From positions 59,751,431 through 59,815,430 of the forward strand of contig NC_092349.1 of the NCBI RefSeq assembly GCF_963676685.1: a stretch of 64,000 nucleotides of DNA. The letters run 5' to 3'. Position numbers and translations under genes: made by a program. Source of the DNA: Mytilus edulis. Lineage: Eukaryota; Mollusca; Bivalvia; Mytilida; Mytilidae. The stretch's first letter is position 1; the number at the start of each line of letters is the position of its first letter. A model generated the notes under the pieces. That model was not told where the DNA came from, searched no databases, and was given only the letters and a program-made list of their open reading frames with translations. Below, in pieces: positions 45,571-58,000 of the stretch.

Positions 45571-46678
45571 GCCCCGGTCACAACAGATCGTACGATTTTT
45601 TGTCGTGGAAGATCTATAAATAGTTGTCGTGGCACTGTCGTGCAAAGTGTCAAAAAAATATTTCGAGTGGTCATATCATATACGACATGTCCACGATGGT
45701 TCCACGATGGGTACAATACAGAAAAAAAAAGAATGGTAATTGTACTGTCTTGGGTTTGTCGCAAGTGAGTGGTGCGACAGCAGTACGACAATCGTGAATT
45801 GTTTGGTGCTATTTTTCAGGTTTTCCTGTCATGGGATGTGCGTGTCACTGTCGAACGACTGTCGCAAGACTGTCGCACAATAGTCGTGGGTCAATCGCGC
45901 GTTTGACTCAGAACTATTATTCTGTAAAGAAGGCCCGATTTATTGCGTGCCATTTGCTTACAATGTTGTTCAGTGTCATTATAAGTTCGGTCCAAATAAA
46001 CGACGTTTTTCGTATTAGTTTATATTATAATTGTTCAGCGAATTTAAACCAGGATGCACACGAAAAGAAAAGTTATCATAAGAAAGGTGGTATCAGTAAA
46101 CGTAGTTGATGGTGACCAGATCCCTACCACAAGCTTAAACTATTTGGAAACTTCTGTAGACGACCCTGCTGATAATGTCGTCACTGTGACGGGGGACGGA
46201 AACATTCCCGCCGAATTGTATTTTTCTAAACAAAACGAAAATATGTTGCACGACGAACGTACCACTGTCGTACGATATACAATCAATGTTGTGATAGCAT
46301 CGTACGAAATTTGGTGATCTTGAGACAATCGTGCGACTGTATAACGAGTGTCTTGCGACAGGCGTGCGACAATCGTACGATTGTTTTTTTTTTTTATTAA
46401 AATGGTTTATTTTGGCACCCACGACAATGTGTTTATCGCACGACAGTGGTAAGACACTCTCAAGACAGCCACAAGACAGTGACACGACAAACAAATCGTA
46501 GAGCAAAAAAAGTGCATGTTCAATTTTTGTGCCACGACACACGACAGTGCCACGATGCTGAAAATATCGTGCGACTGTCGTGCAACTGTCGTACGATGAC
46601 CACAGATGACCCACGATTTGACCAAATTTCATGTTGTTGCGCTGAATAGATGTGTCGTGGGTTCGTTGTGACCATGGC
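45571..46678. mobile_element. 1.1-kb TTAA-flanked inverted-repeat element rich in 'gtcgtgcgac' motifs
   Basis: The left end (gccccggtcacaac, from 45571) and the inverted right end (gttgtgaccatggc, to 46678) match over about 14 bp with two mismatches, and TTAA flanks both sides (45567-45570 and 46679-46682). The interior carries dozens of short 'cgtacgac', 'gtcgcac' and 'cacgacag' repeats in both orientations, concentrated towards both ends. TTAA duplication is typical of piggyBac and some other cut-and-paste families. Open frames inside (for example 46135-46746, minus) arise from the repeat composition and cross the element end, so they are not called. Probably non-autonomous. Confidence 0.7.
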
Positions 46679-48774
46679 TTAATGGATAAGGACGACATAT
46701 GATGACGGACGATTGGCGACGACTTACGATAGACGACGACGGACAACAGACGTCATATGAAAAGAAAAGTTTTTGACAAGGAGAGCTTAAAACGATAAAC
46801 AAAAACAACACCAACACTATATAGAAAACTAAAGACTGAGGAATGGAAATAGAATTCCTAATTCAGGTGCAGTTTAATTGGAAATAATAATTTTTCGGAA
46901 GTATGCTACAACATTTTTCTCCCTCCTTAATAATTTAATTTTGATCCAAAATTGTGTATAGCAATTTACCATATTTGAACGCATTCGTCTATTTGTTGTC
47001 CAGTGGTTGGTCATCGTCCGGTCAGTGTATTTGTTTTCGTTTGAACATTTTGATTTAATTTGGCAGTTATCTGGCGGTCGCATCGTCGAATCAGTATCAG
47101 GATCAACCCTGATGTTCATTTAATGATTGACAGGTGCAACATGCAACTAAATATACTCTGGTTTTCTGAAAACAATTAATGCATATATGGGGAAGCACGT
47201 TTACCATAAATCAAAATGCAAAACCATGACTACATAAATTTGGTTTCAAAGTTGTTTTCATCTTGTAGTAAAAGCTTAACTTATGCCAATTCATTTTTTA
47301 CATGTAGTTTTGGTAAACAGTTACAATGCTCTCTATGTTCATCATTTGAATTGATGATGACAACTTTATAGTAATTGTTGTCTTTATATTTCTAATATGT
47401 AAACCGTTTAACAACAAACGTCTCGTCATTTTTTAAAAGAAGTTCATCGGAACATACCGAAACCTTGTTGATAAATACTTTTCTCTAATTCTATGGAAAT
47501 TTATCCCTTTCCGAACCCATTGTATAAAAAAAATTAATCAACGTGCGGTTGTCGGTGATCTCAAAAGATCATAGGATGATTTTACGGGTCATGACCTTTT
47601 TAGCTAGCTGGATGAATCAAAATATGCTTTAACAGGTGTTAATGAAATTGACAACTTCGTGCAATGTGTAAGGCACTCGAGGCTCGGACTTTAAAATTGA
47701 TAATTTAACTATCTCGATTGGACAAATCCGATAATTCACTCGTATCAATGTAAGAATCTCTATGTATCTTTTACCTTTACTGTTTACATCAAGTTTGATA
47801 CTATGAAAGTGCTCTTATTCGAAGGCAAAATAAAGTACGAAGTTGAATAGCATTGATAATTTAGTTTTCTAAAGAAAACAATTATTGCGAAAAAAAGTTC
47901 TTGAAAAGAATTGACTGTTGTTCTATATGATTTATGAGACATTGCAAATTTAATGGTTTTTTGTCTTTTATAAATGACAATATTGATCAAATATGTATGA
48001 AGATAATTGCTTTTCGATATTAGCGATGTTTACAAATTGTCTCGGTTGAAGAATATTGCAAAGTTAATATCATAAAAGGATTAAATGGGTAAATCCTCTC
48101 TGGAGTTTAAAATGAAGTTCATAATGTTCTTCCTTTTATTCTATGTATTTTCTAGATAAAAGTAACAATTCCCGTATCCATGTAGTCGAACATACATGGG
48201 GATCTGTCCATCTATGTCTTAGTTTAGACAATAGTTGTTATATTTCATTGGACATTTAAATTCGTAGATAAAAGTAATCTACTGTTTGTAAATGCGATAT
48301 GGTCAATATCGCATTCGTGTCTTTCATTTTTGAGTATACATTGTCTAAATAACATTTTTTATTTTCTTTCATGAAATAGTTACCTAATGATTTAGATTAT
48401 ACCACAATTTTGACTGCTCTGCCCAAATTTTTAATGTTTAAACATACAAAATGTATTGTGTCTGTTTGATTTGCTCACACAATGTTGTAAATATAATGGA
48501 TACTTATGCAACACTTAAACATGTGATTGGTTAGCTAACTATAAGATTAAATTTAATACACCATTTTCTACATAAAGAAATGTCTGTACCGAGGCAGGAA
48601 TATGACATCTTTCCCTATTCTTTTGATGTGTTTGAACTGTCGATTTTGCCATTTGATGAATGACTTACTCTTTTTAATTTTCCTTGGAATTCGGTATTTT
48701 GATAAACACTTTATCAAGTCTGGATTCATATTTATCGGGAAACTTTCAACTAAATCATTTCAATCTAAGGATTT

Positions 48775-48895
48775 GGCACCCGTCGTGTTGCTTATGTTAT
48801 TACAAATCCGGTAAAAAGTCTAATTCAAAGGGGTCACAATCGTGAAAAGGAAAAGGTATTGTATACGTAGTTACGGCATAAGGAACATATTCGTA
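48775..48895 (-). repeat. Isolated 3'-tail fragment of the Penelope-like family
   Basis: 'ggcacccgtcgtgttgctta' through 'attacaaatccggtaaa' to 'cggcataaggaacatat' matches 11072-11175, that is the tail plus the last codons of the element ORF, in the same orientation. No RT sequence continues beyond it. Confidence 0.7.
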
Positions 48896-51539
48896 AAATA
48901 TTCATTCAAAAATTCGAGCATGATGGTTGCTACTTAAATGTGTGATGGTCGTAACGTCAACTATAGCATTTTAGATGCTGGTTGTAACTAACACACGATG
49001 GTGGTAACTTTTATCAAAGTATTTTAAAAATTAATGTGCACATAACCATGTTAATAAACTCAGATGTTATTTACGGTATACTGCAAACTTATGCAGGTTG
49101 AAAATAATGTAGACGATAAATGTTTTAATTGTATGAATGTATTCAGCTTTTACAATAACAGAACGCTGAGTTGAAGCATAAAGTTCAACCTTTAAATATT
49201 ATCCTGGCTCCTAACTACTCATACACTCATTCAATCGTATTTAATTTAATTCTTCAATTCAGTGTGTATAGCGGATATATATCAACAGCCTCCTACGTTA
49301 GAAACTACCACATCGTTCATTGTCGCAATTTGGTATTCCAACCCATGCCAATAAATCCTCGCTCGAAACTCCAATGGACCTCCTACGGCACCCATCAGTA
49401 GTTAACGATTTAATTTCATTCAACAAATTAATTTATGACCTGCATGTACGTGTCACTTAGAACACGGCTATGATATAAATAATCCGTGTAATTTTCTATA
49501 TAGGATGTTTGCATAATTTCAACATAGACAAATTGGCATGGTGCCAATAGGTGTATTCAGGATTTGCTAAAACCACGTGAAATAACCATACCTGAACTTC
49601 TTTATTGCACAGGGAATAACTGTGCATCTTAGGGTCAGCTTAACTTTACTAAATGACAATACAAATTCTAAAAATCCAGGCTGAAAATGAGGCGTACGTT
49701 CCTTAATTCAGGTACGAACCCGCGACATTTGATCTAGTCTCGATAACAACCTACATAACCGATCAATATTATTTACTTTTTTTATTCCTAACTAATGCTT
49801 TTCTGACTAATAGTATCAATTTTCAAATGTAGATTTTTTGTTAAATTACATCCTCAAATAGTTTTGTTTGTTGGTTTTTTTAAAAATCATTTATTTTGTA
49901 ATTACAAATGATTTGATACATTTCGTGCTTTTTTTTCCTAACTAAGAATGATCGTAACCAGAGCTGTGTCTCTTGTTTTTAAATGAAGTCTCCACTTTTG
50001 AGAAATATTTATTTTGTAATGAATATAACCTCTTACAACTATTGACTCTGGGTTTTTTTATGCGTTATCTTTCAAGTAACAGTAACTGTTCAAGTGGACA
50101 GCATTTTACAGCAACTGTTATGAAATATGGTCCATCCAAATGACAATTTTTCGTAGTAATTGTTATTTGATTGTGTCCTCTCAGGAAAATAATACTGAAC
50201 AACATCTGTTACTTGTTTGAATTTAAATCATTATACATATATATAAACTGAAAAACATAAATAAGAAGAGTGTCAATGAGACAACTCTGTCAATGTAACA
50301 ATGTATATTTTAAAATACGTCCAGTAATAGCAAGGCAATGGATATCAATTGATACCTAATCATATCAAAAAAATTCCTAGCGGAAATAATGTCATGTGAA
50401 AAAATGTCCACCTATTAAATAATGTCCATGTTCATGGACACTTTTTCATACCTCAGGAAACTGTGTCCTTGGCACATTCAAATTAGTAAAAATTGTCCAT
50501 TGACAGTATTTACTATGAAATAATGGCCGGTGGATATAATTTCATGGGGGACATTGTTAAATCCTATATTTTTACCCCTTTTATTTTTTATTATTATGTG
50601 AAAATTGTAAAATTTTGAATTTTAATATATCAAAACTTTGATCAAAATTCCAAAAAACTTTTTAAAAATTATAAATTGATAAGAAATACACGGACCAAAA
50701 TTGCTTTATGATACGTTGTAAAAATTTACATACATATCATACAATATATTCATATCATAAAAGACATGCTTAAAAACTCTTGACTTGCCTTTTTCGGACC
50801 TATTTAATAAGAGTTACGACCATCCTCAACATTATTGTTGTTTTAGTTACGACCAGCATACTCGAATTTTTGAAAGACTATTTTTTTTAAAGTTCAAATT
50901 ATTTTAAGTATCAAATTTTATTTCATCAATATCAACGCACTGACGATAAGTATGTATGAGACAAGCAGTTTGACTCAAATGAATCAAATGAAAAAATATG
51001 AAGGAGAAAAAAATGACTTCCAGAGTTGACTCCTATTTTCGGCTAACCGTAAATTTACGTTACGACCATTCGCTTACCACCAGTGAAGGCAAACTGACCA
51101 AGATCAGTTGTGTTGACAGGACTGCTTTTTAGCTAATGAGTTAAAACTCACCTTGGAAAAAATCATGAAGTTAATGAATGTAGAAATAACAATGTTTTGC
51201 AACTAGAATTGAAATAACAAACAAAAAATCACGTATAATACTACAAATATAACTAATAAAATAATGGCGCATAAATGTATTTATTTGCGTCGACGATTCG
51301 TTCACCGTCTAGTTCACAGTGTCTTTCTGACAAATCTATTTTTTATATATGTGTACTGATAATTTTCCTTCTTATTATTTCTTGGCAAAATTGTCGGTCT
51401 TTAATGCCACTTTCTGCACTTATGTGCTACATGTATTTTGTGATGGTCAGTTTTTATTGGTGGAGGTTCGGAGAGAATCAACTACAATCGGTAAGAAAAC
51501 AGAAAACTGTAATTAATTAAAATAAGATACCAGCGCAAT

Positions 51540-51640
51540 TGCCACGCTTGAGATTCGAACACACAACGTCAGTGTTGATAGGATAGTTATATAGTTGTTT
51601 GACTGGTAGACTTTTCGACCACCAAGTCTTCATTTTAGTT
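51540..51640 (-). other. Possible tRNA-derived SINE remnant
   Basis: On the minus strand, 'gtgtgttcgaatctcaagcg' resembles a polymerase III B box, about 60 bp downstream of 'cttggtggtcgaaaag', which is only a weak A box. Flanking blocks at about 51125 and 51640 ('aaaactcac') are loosely similar. Low confidence. Confidence 0.25.
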
Positions 51641-52039
51641 TCTTTAGTCCGTTAGGCTAAAACTCACTTCGAAAAAGAAGATCTTGTTAATGAATGGGGA
51701 GATATGAAGTAATACATGCATTTTGCATTCCAATTTTAAAGAAATTTAATTGTAGTGCAATTACTTTTAATACTACAAACTCGATGCACATCAATCAAAG
51801 ATCTCCTCTAATACTACAAAACTAACAAAGATACTATTGGCGCATAAATAAGCACATAAATGAATTTATTTAAAGCAGAAACATTCGTAACAATATTCTT
51901 TCATGGGTCATGTGGGTATGATAGTAACTAATATAATTCATGTCATGATAATATCTCTAGTTTCCTTATCTCGTATTTATTTACATCATTGCTTAGACTA
52001 TAGTTCCAAATTTAGTTTACATCGTATTTCTAAAAAAAA

Positions 52040-55000
52040 CTATTTGTACTGATAGTGTACTCTGTTGTTATCTTCCTTAATCATATCCGACGCCTTTTCG
52101 GCGATCATCATTACAGGTGCATTGATATTCCCTGAGGTTAAAGTTCTCATAACTGATGCATCAACTACTCGAAGGCTAGATATTCCTTTGACCCTAAAAT
52201 AGATCGATGTACAGCTATTTATTTGTAATATTATCACCTATCGTATACAAGGTCCTTTTATCGTAATTGACCTGTTTTTCTGCTTGAATGAAACTTTGAA
52301 CCTCTACAAATAGCTGCTTCAAATTTCTATCACGTTTTGGTTTTCGGTTGTGTGTTTTAACATTATTTTACTGGTAATTCATTCATAAATGTATAACAAA
52401 CAGGATATTTTGCCATTCTGAAATGTATGGACTTTTCGTTTCAAATTTTGCACGTAGTTCGGTTATTTTTGTTGTTTTATTTTGTCCCTCCTTTCTGGTG
52501 ATTTTCCATCAGCTTTCTCAGAAAGTGTAAATTTTCAATTGATTAATATTAATGGAAACATAATGTGCATTAGGACAAAAAATGTATTCTGGATTTATCT
52601 TACATTATTCGCAATGAGTTTTATCACAATATAGAGATTTTTAGTGGAGTACCTTTAAATGAATTAAATTGCAAAGCGTGTTTATTTTACTTAGATTAAA
52701 AGAGGTTTTCAACATTTGTGTACAAAACTATATATAAGTCTAAGAAGGTTAGATCTTGTCTTGTAGATCTTGATTACGGTTTTATAAATTAATCTTTCAA
52801 TAACTGCTTCTTGGTTTATTTTTTGGTTAAACACCCTTTTTGACTGACAAATAAGTTGAAGAAATGTGAAATTACAGTGTTTAAATTCTGTTCCGAAAGT
52901 ATATTCTTGGAATTGCAGAATATATTGTCTTCTTGCATTGTTTTTGACGTTGGTGAATACCATCTTCTATTAAATAAGGCCACAAGTATAAAAATGGAAG
53001 ACTTCATGACAGCTTATCAGTAGGAATAATGCGTATAGCTAAATTTATATAATTGAAAGAATTCTTTCATCAAATAAGGCCACAAGTATAAAAATGGAAG
53101 ACTTCATGACAGCTTATCAGCAGGAATAATGCGTATAGCTATATTTATATAGTTGAAAGCATTCTTTTCATTGATTGTTATGATGTAAAATATCACGTCG
53201 TTAGTTTTTTACACATTTTTGTCGAACCTTAGACTTTAGTCGAAAAAGCGAGACTAAGCGATCCTACATTCCATCGGCGTCGGCGTCGTCGTCGTCGGTG
53301 GCGTCCACACATATTCACTCTGTGGTTAAAGTTTTTGAAATTTTAATAACTTTCTTAAACTATACTTGATTTCTTCCAAACTGGGACTAAAGCTTGTTTA
53401 TGATCATAAGATAGTATCCAGAAGTAAATTTTGTAAAAATAAAATTCCATTTTTTCCGTATTTTACTTATAAATGGACTTAGTTTTTCTGCCGGGAAACA
53501 TTACATTCACTATGTGGTTAAAGTTTTTAAATTTTAATAACTTTCTTAAACTATCTTGGATTTGTACCAAACTTAAATAGAAGCTTGTTTATGATCAAAA
53601 GCTAGTATCCAGTAGTAAATTTTGTAATAAAAATAAATCCATTTTTTTCCGTATTTTACTTTTAAATGGACTTAGATTTTCTGCCAGGAAACAACACGTT
53701 CACTCTGTGGTTAAAGTTTTTAAAATTTTAATAACTTTCTCATACTATTTTGAATTTGTACCAAACTTAGACAGAAGCTTATTTTTGAACAAAAGCTAGT
53801 ATCCAGAGGAATATTTGTATTGTTTTTTTCCCTCATTTTTGTTGAGACTGTGATTTATAGCAAATGTAGGCGAGACACTAGGTTCCGCGGAACCCTTATG
53901 AATTTTTATAGTTATTATCATGGTATTGATGTGCCCATTTCTACCTATAGTCGTTTAAATCCGCTTCACTTGCGCTTTGATGGATAGTAGTGTTATTGGC
54001 AATCATATCATGTCTCTTTATGTTATATGTGTTTTGATACTTCCTATTAATTATTGTTATGTTTATGCCCTAACTGTAAAATTATTTTTTTCAGTGTACT
54101 GATGTTTCATTGTATTTTGTTATTAACCATATTCAGTTTTTACATGTGAGGGCTGATAACTCAACAGACCAGCTTTAACTGGTAACATGTATACATGACT
54201 CCCGAGGTAATTGTTGTTTTCAACGTTTTTTCTGTCTTATTTAATTATTTTGTTGATTTAGAACATATTTAAATAACAGTATATCTAAACTGAGTAGTGC
54301 TTAACTCATTCACATGCACAATCATTTAATTTTTTGGGACACTTAAGGACTTGACGTAATTTTCAGACACCTGTTTGTGTTTTCCCATGGTGGAAGTCAT
54401 TTGGTTATTTATGTAGTGTGTTTGCTGTCATGCATAATTCTTCCTCAAAATTAATGTGATTCCTCATGAGCGAATCTATTTGAATCTTTTGATAACCAGT
54501 ATCTCTCTATTTTTGAATCCTTTTTTATTTGCCCTAAATAATGTACTAACCTCAATCTAGGATCCACGACCGACGAGGGATCATTTACTGATCCCATTCT
54601 ACATGTTCCCATTTGATGATCTCCCCTTCTTGTAAAATGGCGCAGCATGCACTCCCAATAATCATCACAGTCATACTCTATTTCACTGCAGTGATTTGGT
54701 GTATCGTGTCTTATGTAAGTTGCATTTATACTTTTCCAAGCACTAGTTTTCTCTAGACGACGAGTAAAACGGATACCTAAAATATAAATGTAACTTTTCT
54801 TTCTTACACTTGTATGGATTTCTTTCTTGAAATTGACATAAATGGTCGATTTAAAACTTATATCTAATGAAAAACATGATGATTTTAGTTTTTCTCTTCT
54901 ATCATTGACATGTATTCTGCATAATCGCATGCCGTCTGCTTAACGTAATTTAACGTGACGCGTATAGAAGTTCAAAGTACACGAATAGCATTAGCATCGG

Positions 55001-58000
55001 TATATACTGAAATATTAAAATTACAGATGATGAAAATATAAAATGAGGCGCCAACTTTTTAACCCATCATTCTCCGTGTTGATAAAATTAGATATGGGTA
55101 TTTATGTTCAAAACTCAGAAATCCATTTTGAAAAAATAGACTTACTAGTAGTTATTGATATGTCATAAATCCCGAACGGGACGAGACTATGTGCCTTTGC
55201 AATGCAGATATATAATCAGAATGACCACTAACATGAGCATACAATTAATAGAAAGGTATCTGATATAAACACGATGAACACCATGGTCAAAATACGTTTG
55301 CTGCTACAAGAACTGAGTTAAGGTTTATCGTTGATTAATTATTCATTATATTCTACAATCAACCAAATCAACACGTTAAGTGCCTTAAACTATCTATGAT
55401 CATAATTAGTCAATAATAGCTCATTTTTTAAACCTACAATTCCTTTCTCGATTCATTGAGTCACAAGGGCATTAAAGACATAACAAAAATGAGTGTAAGA
55501 TGTCAGTGTGGTTTTTTTATTTATTGTGATCCGAACATGCATACGTACAATGTTAGTTTCTAGTATATAAGACTTATGTTTTGTTATATGATTAGAATCT
55601 ATACATTCAAATATAATTCTCATGACTTGTATAGTGTTGGACCTAAAATTAGAAAAAAAACGTTTTTGTATTCTGCTACAAAGAAACTTAAACAATTATT
55701 CGTGTTTCGAAACGTTTCACAGCATTACCTTTTATAAATGTTTTCACGTCATCTTTGTGTGATAAATACTTAGGATCCAGTAAAGGATGATCCATTGGAT
55801 TTGTAGATACTAGTTCCATATATCCTTTACTCTTTGGTTTCAGGATGTATAGAATAACTTGAAAACTGTTTGAGTTAACACGTTTCAGATGTTCCTTAAC
55901 TACCTGTAATGAAAATAACAATACAGGTAAAATTTCAAAACTGATGTGTTCTATTTTTGCACTATTGTGTTTGATTGTAAAGTTTTATAACATTTAAGAG
56001 TAACATCAACAAACCAACCAACCAATTGTGTGTGCTAGTTCGTGTTCTTTTTTTAATCATGAAGCATAACGGATGTTTTTTACGTGAGCCCGGTGATTAA
56101 AACCTTTATCTAAAGGCGATAAATATTGTGATATGATTTTAATGTTCTGTGTTATCAAGATATATGATGTAAATTGACAAGAATTTTCCTGATAAAACCA
56201 TGATCAAACTTCTTTTAGAATTAAAACAAAATTTTTAATTTATTTTAATTTAATGTTCATTGATAGTAAAATTTAAAAAAAAAAGTTATTAGGACTCATA
56301 ATTTAGACACTAATGCCATACTTGGATTATGTAATTCAAAAATAAAATTCCACAAAAGAAATAAAAATTAAAAAATGTCAAACAGGGATTAAGCAGCCAA
56401 CATTGTAGAGTTACAACAACAAATTTATCAACCAATTGTGTGTGCTAATTCATATACTTTTCTAATCCAACGAAAGGGTCATTTCATGTTTTTATGGGTT
56501 TTTTTTTTTGGCTGAAGTAACAGTGTCAAAAATATTTAACACAAACAAAAGAAACCAATAATGGTGCTTTGAAACATCTAAGACATGTGTTTATGACTAA
56601 GACGTTATTTTCTACAAACAAATATTTATTTTAGCACGAAACCAGATGTGACATACTATAGTTTAGTGGTATTAATATACATAGAGCTTACCTCTTCCTT
56701 TAGACCTAGAAAGGGATCTTCAACTGCGCCTTTTTCGTAAGCAGTTGGAATAATTGTAAGTTGAATATTTGGACCTTCGTTCATTTTCCTACATGTATGT
56801 GTAAAAACATCGACATCCCCTCCGCTTCCAGAAAATATACCTGTCATTCAATTCAGAAAAGTAGAAAGTTTTCGATTAAAATTTTCATAAAAGACGTAAG
56901 ATTTTTTACTACAGATCTTATTTGCTATGTTTTTGCACATACGTTTATTTGCGAAAAGAATATTTTCACTTGAGAATTAAAACGTCTTTTTGAATCAGCA
57001 CAACAGTTGATTTTTAATTCTTAGATATAGCAGTAATCACGATGTACAATACCATATACAAATAGTGAAATGCCCTCGTCTATTGTTTGAAACTGTTAAA
57101 AAAAATCCATTTTTGCAAAACAATACCAAAAGCAATGTTAAATTTCTGTTTGTTTGCAGCAAATATACACGTTTCAAACATATGGTATGGTGATATTTAA
57201 AATGATCAGTACCCCATTTAAAATTCCTTTAACTCTATCAATAGTTTGAATTCAGAAATCTAGGTAATAGCAACCTTGAAATTACATGATTATACAGAAA
57301 CTCTTCAAATATAACTATTCTTTTTTCTTATTTCAATTATTGATCTCTAATTCAAATGATTTAACACAGTAGGAGTTGGTATCACTTTCCAATTTTTTAC
57401 AGAATTTTAAAACAGAGTAACTCATGTATTTTTGACGAAATTATTAAATAGTTAAAGTATTGTATAAATATATATGTATCACCATCACTGCTGGTGATCC
57501 AATGGATAATTCTGTTGAAGAGTTGTCACTGGCTCAGACGTTCTTATAAATATAATTATTGTCTGTGACTGTATCTTACATTAATTTGTAGAATCCTTTA
57601 CTATAGATAGTTTAGCTGATTTGTAAAAATAACAACTCCATGCCTTATATATCATGTACTGTAGTACGGCGCTAGATTAAAACTGACGTGGAAAGGTAAC
57701 ACCAGGCCACCGAAAGCTTCATTTTTATGAAACACAGGTGGTGGTGTGGTCTAGCGGGACGGCTACAGTGCAGGCGATTTGGTGTCAGGATATCTCAGTA
57801 GCATGGATTCGAATTCCGGCGAGGGAAGAACAAAAGATTTGCGAAGGCAAATTTACAGATCCAACATGGTTGGGTTGATGTTAAGACGAGTTGTATATAT
57901 AATTATTTTCTGTGACTGTATATTACATTAATTTGTAGGATCCTTTACTATGGATAATTTAGCTGATCTGTAACAATAACATCTTCATGCCTTATATATC

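Larger units (their letters stand above)
46683..52039. other. Long stretch without a supported gene
   Basis: Only incidental open frames. It contains a partial retroelement tail (48775-48895), a 'gagtgtcaatgagacaactc' dispersed motif near 50270, and weak tRNA-like B boxes on the minus strand at about 49720 ('cgcgggttcgtacc') and about 51550 ('gtgtgttcgaatctc') without clear A boxes. Simple A/T-rich sequence elsewhere. Confidence 0.5.

Noticed and set aside
46135-46746. 203-codon minus-strand open frame
   Set aside because: It lies in and across the end of the TTAA-flanked element, is built from repeated cgac/gtcg motifs that keep several frames open on both strands, and has no recognisable domain.
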